The notes under the pieces are model-generated. The model searched no databases. It was not told the DNA's origin and was given only the letters and a program-made list of their open reading frames with translations. A stretch of DNA of 37,087 bases from Nitrosarchaeum sp. (GTDB lineage: Archaea > Thermoproteota > Nitrososphaeria > Nitrososphaerales > Nitrosopumilaceae): positions 49,383-86,469 of the forward strand of contig JAHFUX010000004.1 in the NCBI GenBank assembly GCA_023264875.1, written 5' to 3'. Positions 33,442-37,087 of the stretch are shown one piece after another (position 1 is the first letter of the stretch; each line of letters opens with the position of its first letter). The position numbers and the translations under genes are program-made.

Positions 33442-33495
33442 TCAAAAATGAAGAAAGGATTTCTTTAAGTAGATTTTACAGGTAAAAAGAGACAA

Positions 33496-34074
33496 TTGGC
33501 AAAAATTGAAACAAATGATGAACCGACTGCAAGAATCGAAGCAGCCCTATACTCTGCTGGAAGACCCCTAAAAATAGAAGAATTAATCAAAGCCTCAGGC
33601 ACAGAATCACGAACAAAGACGTTTGAAGTACTCACAGATATAATGAAAAAAACCAAGTCAGCCTTTAAGGCACTTGAAGTGGCAACACTTCCGGATGGAT
33701 CATATGTGTTTCAATTAAAACCAGAATATAGTTCAACTATCAAAAGATATGCGTCAAAACCTATTCTTCCAAATGCAACTCTGAAAACATTATCATACAT
33801 TGCATACATGCAACCAATTTCATCAAAACAACTTGTAGAAACGAGGGGTTCTGGAGTATATGAACATCTCAAAGAATTACGACAATTAGATTTTATCACT
33901 CATCAAAATGTAGGTAGATTAAAAATTTACAATACAACGGAGAAATTTCAAAAATACTTTGGAATACAAGGTGATGTAGAAAATCTTAAACAAAGACTGT
34001 TTTCCAAAGTAAGAAAAACGGCAAAGATGTCAGAGTCAAATTATACACATGAAATTGTGAGTAAACTAAACTGA
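33496..34074 (+). CDS. scpB: Segregation and condensation protein ScpB
   Basis: A 192-residue ScpB. Two winged-helix domains are apparent: residues 10-75 (IEAALYSAGRPLKIEEL) and about 90-155 (TLKTLSYIAYMQPISSKQL, then VYEHLKELRQLDFI). It binds ScpA in the SMC complex. The start is TTG at 33496, with a TTTAAG TATA-like element about 29 bp upstream. It has a basic C-terminal tail. Confidence 0.92.
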   Translation: MAKIETNDEPTARIEAALYSAGRPLKIEELIKASGTESRTKTFEVLTDIMKKTKSAFKALEVATLPDGSYVFQLKPEYSSTIKRYASKPILPNATLKTLSYIAYMQPISSKQLVETRGSGVYEHLKELRQLDFITHQNVGRLKIYNTTEKFQKYFGIQGDVENLKQRLFSKVRKTAKMSESNYTHEIVSKLN

Positions 34075-34110
34075 GTATTTTTTATTTTAAGCCTAACTTT
34101 TTGCGTTTTG

Positions 34111-34118
34111 TATAAATT
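34111..34118 (+). promoter_or_regulatory. TATA box for S8e
   Basis: TATAAATT is centred 26 bp before the GTG at 34140 and defines a leaderless start. Confidence 0.6.
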
Positions 34119-34139
34119 AGAGTAATTAAAGGAATATTC

Positions 34140-34520
34140 GTGAGAAAATCAGTAGAAAATCTTGCAACCAGTAAAATAACTGGTGGAAGAAGACATCCTG
34201 CAAGAATTCGAAGAAAATATGAAATAGATAGATATCCAAATGAACCAGTTACTGGAGCTCAAGTCACAATCACAAGACGAGTTAGAGGTAATAATAATAA
34301 AACAGCTTTGAAAACAATTGATTTTGTTAACTTAGCAACAGGTGATTCTAAAGTAAAGAAAATAAAAATTCTCAAAGTATTAGAAAATTCTACAAACAAT
34401 GATTACCAAAGAAGAGGCATCATTACAAAAGGTGCAATATTAGAAACAGAAGCAGGAAAATGTAAAGTTGTTTCTAAACCAGGACAAACAGGAATAGTTA
34501 ACGCAGTTTTAATAAAGTGA
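34140..34520 (+). CDS. rps8e: Small-subunit ribosomal protein S8e
   Basis: A 126-residue S8e of archaeal length. The KITGGRRHPARIRRKYEIDR region near the N terminus and the GAILETEAGKCKVVSKPGQ segment at the C terminus are diagnostic. It starts with GTG 26 bp after a clear TATA box and is followed by srp19 after four bases. Confidence 0.95.
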   Translation: MRKSVENLATSKITGGRRHPARIRRKYEIDRYPNEPVTGAQVTITRRVRGNNNKTALKTIDFVNLATGDSKVKKIKILKVLENSTNNDYQRRGIITKGAILETEAGKCKVVSKPGQTGIVNAVLIK

Positions 34521-34524
34521 TTAA

Positions 34525-34824
34525 ATGAAAGATTACGAGCATGTCGTAATCTGGTTGGATTATTTTAACAAGACATTACCAAGAGCGAAAGGAAGAAAAT
34601 TAGAAAAAGAAAAATGTGTTTTCGATCCTTCACTAAAAGAATTAACAGAAGCTGCACAAGCTGCAGGATTTGAAATCACAGAGACAGATGAAAAAGTAAG
34701 ATTTCCACGAAGACCATATGTCAGGTCAGGCTACATAGTGTTACCAAAAGGATCCACTAAGACAAATATTCTTAACAAAATTTCAGAAAAATTAGTTTCA
34801 AAAAGAGCCAAGCAAACAAAATAA
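34525..34824 (+). CDS. srp19: Signal recognition particle protein SRP19
   Basis: A 99-residue SRP19, which binds 7S RNA and prepares it for SRP54. The VVIWLDYFNKTLPRAKGRKL N-terminal segment matches the family RNA-binding surface. It is in the same run as S8e, four bases downstream. The SRP54 gene lies elsewhere in this window. Confidence 0.94.
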   Translation: MKDYEHVVIWLDYFNKTLPRAKGRKLEKEKCVFDPSLKELTEAAQAAGFEITETDEKVRFPRRPYVRSGYIVLPKGSTKTNILNKISEKLVSKRAKQTK

Positions 34825-34898
34825 AATCAAATCTAGCTCTTAGCTAAAGTAAAGTTGACAGAAGTCTATGATAAGAATACAATAATTACTGTTTCTAA

Positions 34899-35165
34899 TT
34901 GCAGGAGGTAGGCGAAATAATGCACTTAGCCGCTAGTGGCAGAGTGATCATTCAACTATCAGGTAAATTAGTTGAAGGACAAATACTCTGTGACGAGACA
35001 GGAACTAAAGTTGCAAAAGTAATGGAATTAATTGGTCCAATAAAAAGACCGTTTGCATCAGCAACTCCGTTAACAAACAACATCAAAAAATACATTGGTA
35101 AAAGTGTTTTCGCAATTGATTATTCTCCTGCTAACACACAAAAATTTAGGAGAAGAAAAAAATGA
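34899..35165 (+). CDS. gar1: H/ACA ribonucleoprotein subunit Gar1
   Basis: An 88-residue Gar1, a beta-barrel protein that supports Cbf5 in guided pseudouridylation. VGEIMHLAASGRVII and IGPIKRPFASA match the family, and the C terminus is RRRKK. From TTG 34899 the protein aligns fully. From ATG 34920 it would lose the VGxxxH segment, although a GGAGG lies 11-15 bases before that ATG. I prefer TTG. It overlaps tfb by four bases. Confidence 0.87.
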   Translation: MQEVGEIMHLAASGRVIIQLSGKLVEGQILCDETGTKVAKVMELIGPIKRPFASATPLTNNIKKYIGKSVFAIDYSPANTQKFRRRKK

Positions 35166-36118
35166 ACATATTACAACCACAAAGCTGTCCTGAATGTCAA
35201 TCTTCATTAGTAGATGACGTTCAGAATGGTGAAATAATCTGCTCTGGTTGCGGCGTAGTTGTCGCAGATCAGATGGTAGATCATGGTCCAGAAACAGTAA
35301 GCTCAAATCTCGAAGATAAGATGAAGCTAGCAAGAGCAACAGGACAGACAACTTATTCTCAACATGATTTGGGAATAACAACTGAGATATCAATTAGTAC
35401 AAAGGACTTTAGCGGAAAAACAATTAACCGTGAAGTTGCAAATCAGATGAACAATCTCAGAAAATGGCAACAACGAGTACGTGTTTCTTCACCAAGAGAA
35501 AGAAGATTAGCAAATGTTTTATCAAAAATGGGTGAAACATGTGATGATCTAAATCTTTCAAGAAACGTATTGGAAACTGCTTCTATGATATACAGAAATT
35601 TAGATGGACACATTGATGTGAAAGGAAAATCAGTAGCTAGCATTACGGCAGCTACAATTTACATGGCATGCAAACAATGCGATGTTGTAAGATCATTAGA
35701 AGAAATTTGTAAAGGAATATGTACGCCAAAAGATGTCAAGTCCAAAACCAAACTTGCAGCAAAATACTATAGAACCATGGTAATGGAAATGGGTCAATTG
35801 AGTGCTCCAGTAGTTACTATGGACAAATACATCTCAAAGATTGCAAATATGACACAGACTGAAGTTAGAGTTGAAAGACTAGCTTTAGAGATAGCAGAAA
35901 AAACTAAAGACAGTAGTATTGCAGATGGAAAAGCCCCAAATGGAATTGCGGCAGCATATCTGTATGTTGCATCAGTTTTGTTAGGACAAAATGTCCTTCA
36001 AAGAGATGTTTCAAGCATTGCAGGTGTCACAGAAGTTACTATCAGAAATAGATGTAAAGAGATTCTAACACATTACAAACTCAAAATCACTTTGAGACCG
36101 TCTCTGGCCAAAATTTAA
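35162..36118 (+). CDS. tfb: Transcription initiation factor TFB
   Basis: A 318-residue TFB. The N-terminal zinc ribbon uses C9, C12, C27 and C30. A linker (B-reader/linker) follows, then two cyclin folds (about residues 120-215 and 220-315), with IAAAYLYVASVLLG in the second. It recruits RNA polymerase to TATA/BRE promoters. It begins within gar1 (ATGA overlap). Archaea of this group often carry several TFBs; paralogues are not in the window. Confidence 0.96.
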   Translation: MNILQPQSCPECQSSLVDDVQNGEIICSGCGVVVADQMVDHGPETVSSNLEDKMKLARATGQTTYSQHDLGITTEISISTKDFSGKTINREVANQMNNLRKWQQRVRVSSPRERRLANVLSKMGETCDDLNLSRNVLETASMIYRNLDGHIDVKGKSVASITAATIYMACKQCDVVRSLEEICKGICTPKDVKSKTKLAAKYYRTMVMEMGQLSAPVVTMDKYISKIANMTQTEVRVERLALEIAEKTKDSSIADGKAPNGIAAAYLYVASVLLGQNVLQRDVSSIAGVTEVTIRNRCKEILTHYKLKITLRPSLAKI

Positions 36119-36123
36119 TCCCT

Positions 36124-36135
36124 CCCCCCTTTTTT
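36124..36135 (+). terminator. C6-T6 tract after tfb
   Basis: Six C residues followed by six T residues begin six bases after the tfb stop. The T tract fits archaeal termination; the C block before it is unusual in this AT-rich DNA. Confidence 0.5.
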
Positions 36136-36157
36136 CATTTTATTATTCAGTATAAAA

Positions 36158-36172
36158 AATCCTATTAGGATT
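36158..36172. promoter_or_regulatory. Perfect inverted repeat upstream of the sufC promoter
   Basis: AATCCTA and TAGGATT flank a single T. The site lies 19-33 bp upstream of the sufC TATA box and is a possible operator. Confidence 0.45.
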
Positions 36173-36190
36173 AGCTAAATTTCGTCGGTA

Positions 36191-36198
36191 TTATATAT
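36191..36198 (+). promoter_or_regulatory. TATA box for sufC
   Basis: TTATATAT is centred about 24 bp before the ATG at 36219, giving a leaderless message. Confidence 0.6.
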
Positions 36199-36218
36199 AG
36201 AAACAAAAAAAATGGACC

Positions 36219-36989
36219 ATGGCAGTACTTGAGATTATAGATCTTCATGTTACACGTGAAGGTAAAGAAATTCTCAAAGGAGTAAATTTGAAAACAGGTC
36301 CAGGAGAAGTACATGCCATAATGGGACCTAACGGTTCTGGAAAAAGCACTTTGGCATATACATTACTTGCACATCCAAAATATGAAGTAACCAAAGGAGA
36401 TATTTTGTTAGACGGTGAAAGTATTTTAGAATTATCAGCTGATGAACGTGCAAAAAAAGGACTGTTCTTAGGATTTCAATATCCTACAGAAGTTTCTGGT
36501 GTTGGTTTTTCACATTTTCTTAGAACAGCTTACAATTCACTAAGTAAAGCACTTCAAGGTGACGATAGAGAAGTATTCATTACAGTAAGAGAATTTCAAA
36601 AATATCTTAAAGATAATTTAAACAAAGTCGGATTAAAAGAAGAATTTCTTTCTAGATATCTTAACGAAGGATTCTCAGGAGGAGAAAAGAAACGCGCAGA
36701 GGTGTTGCAGATGGCAGTGTTAAAACCAAAGATTTCGATTTTAGATGAACCAGATTCAGGTTTAGACATAGATGCTGTTCAAGCAGTAGCTAAGGCAATA
36801 AGTCAAGTTTCAGGAAAAGATGCAACTGTAATTGTAATTACTCATTATGCAAGAATTTTAAAATTTTTAGATAAATTAGATTATGTTCATGTCTTTGCCA
36901 GGGGTCAAATCTTAAAAACAGGGGATGCATCACTGGCAGATAAATTAGAAAGCGAAGGATATGATTGGGTTTTAGAACAAAAAGTCTAA
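36219..36989 (+). CDS. sufC: Fe-S cluster assembly ATPase SufC
   Basis: A 256-residue ABC ATPase. Walker A GPNGSGKST is at residues 36-44. The Q-loop lies in GFQYP at 85-89. The signature SGGEKKR is at 153-159. Walker B ILDEPDSGLD is at 174-183, and TH of the switch region is in the C-terminal third. SufC powers the SufBCD scaffold for iron-sulfur cluster assembly. No sufB or sufD start is visible in the 98 bases left before the window edge. A palindromic site upstream suggests regulation. Confidence 0.95.
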   Translation: MAVLEIIDLHVTREGKEILKGVNLKTGPGEVHAIMGPNGSGKSTLAYTLLAHPKYEVTKGDILLDGESILELSADERAKKGLFLGFQYPTEVSGVGFSHFLRTAYNSLSKALQGDDREVFITVREFQKYLKDNLNKVGLKEEFLSRYLNEGFSGGEKKRAEVLQMAVLKPKISILDEPDSGLDIDAVQAVAKAISQVSGKDATVIVITHYARILKFLDKLDYVHVFARGQILKTGDASLADKLESEGYDWVLEQKV

Positions 36990-37087
36990 TTAAATTTTTC
37001 ATATTTTTTACAAAATTAACAAAGCAGGAATAATTAACAATGTGTGTGCTATATGAGGTAAATGTAGAATTTAACAAAGAATTTCTC

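Noticed and set aside
36838-37077. Minus-strand 79-residue frame at the right edge
   Set aside because: It is largely antisense to sufC and has no domain or promoter support.

Overview
This AT-rich window is archaeal and fits a marine ammonia-oxidising thaumarchaeon (Nitrosopumilus type, Nitrososphaerota). That placement rests on recognised families, not on a database search. The evidence includes TFB, aIF1A, hypusine-type aIF5A, SRP54 and SRP19, Gar1, Pus10, S24e/S27ae/S8e and an intron-containing tRNA-Tyr with C1:G72. The early shikimate enzymes are archaeal variants, the shikimate kinase is of GHMP type, ThiD is fused to ThiN, and ScpA/ScpB are present. Many genes have a TATA-like box about 24-30 bp before an ATG, GTG or TTG start, as expected for leaderless archaeal transcripts. 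I see no insertion sequence, prophage, CRISPR array or rRNA.

Layout. 1-947: a truncated Pro/Ala/Lys-repeat protein and two small Cys-rich proteins. 1061-3616: a UbiD-type decarboxylase and a convergent MqnC-like radical SAM enzyme, suggesting futalosine-route menaquinone synthesis. 3775-12831: all seven shikimate steps in pathway order (aroA', aroB', aroD, aroE, aroK, aroA, aroC), then a chorismate mutase-aminotransferase fusion and tyrA, with a NUDIX gene at the end. 13224-16387: thiC and thiDN. 16449-19085: a sugar-phosphate nucleotidyltransferase, a eukaryote-like GNA1 acetyltransferase, a membrane protein and GalT. 19275-21177: archaeal phosphoglycerate mutase and a DUF309 protein.

21237-25937 is a translation and RNA block. 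S24e and S27ae run forward; dph6, srp54, pus10, a 33-residue very basic ORF and a HExxH protein run in reverse. Just upstream of dph6 is a strong candidate box C/D guide RNA that is predicted to methylate C34 of elongator tRNA-Met. 26202-29564 holds a cation/proton antiporter, aIF5A, an unknown protein, tRNA-Tyr, a cold-shock protein and aIF1A. 29684-32671 holds a CxxC cluster protein, an Lrp/AsnC regulator, a helical-repeat/receiver protein and a zinc alcohol dehydrogenase. 32767-36989 holds scpA, scpB, S8e, srp19, gar1, tfb and sufC.

The most notable items are the C/D sRNA with its matching tRNA target, the unlisted 33-residue basic ORF, the GNA1-like gene beside a nucleotidyltransferase, the complete pathway-ordered shikimate cluster, two sites where one TATA box may serve both strands, and an inverted repeat upstream of the sufC promoter.
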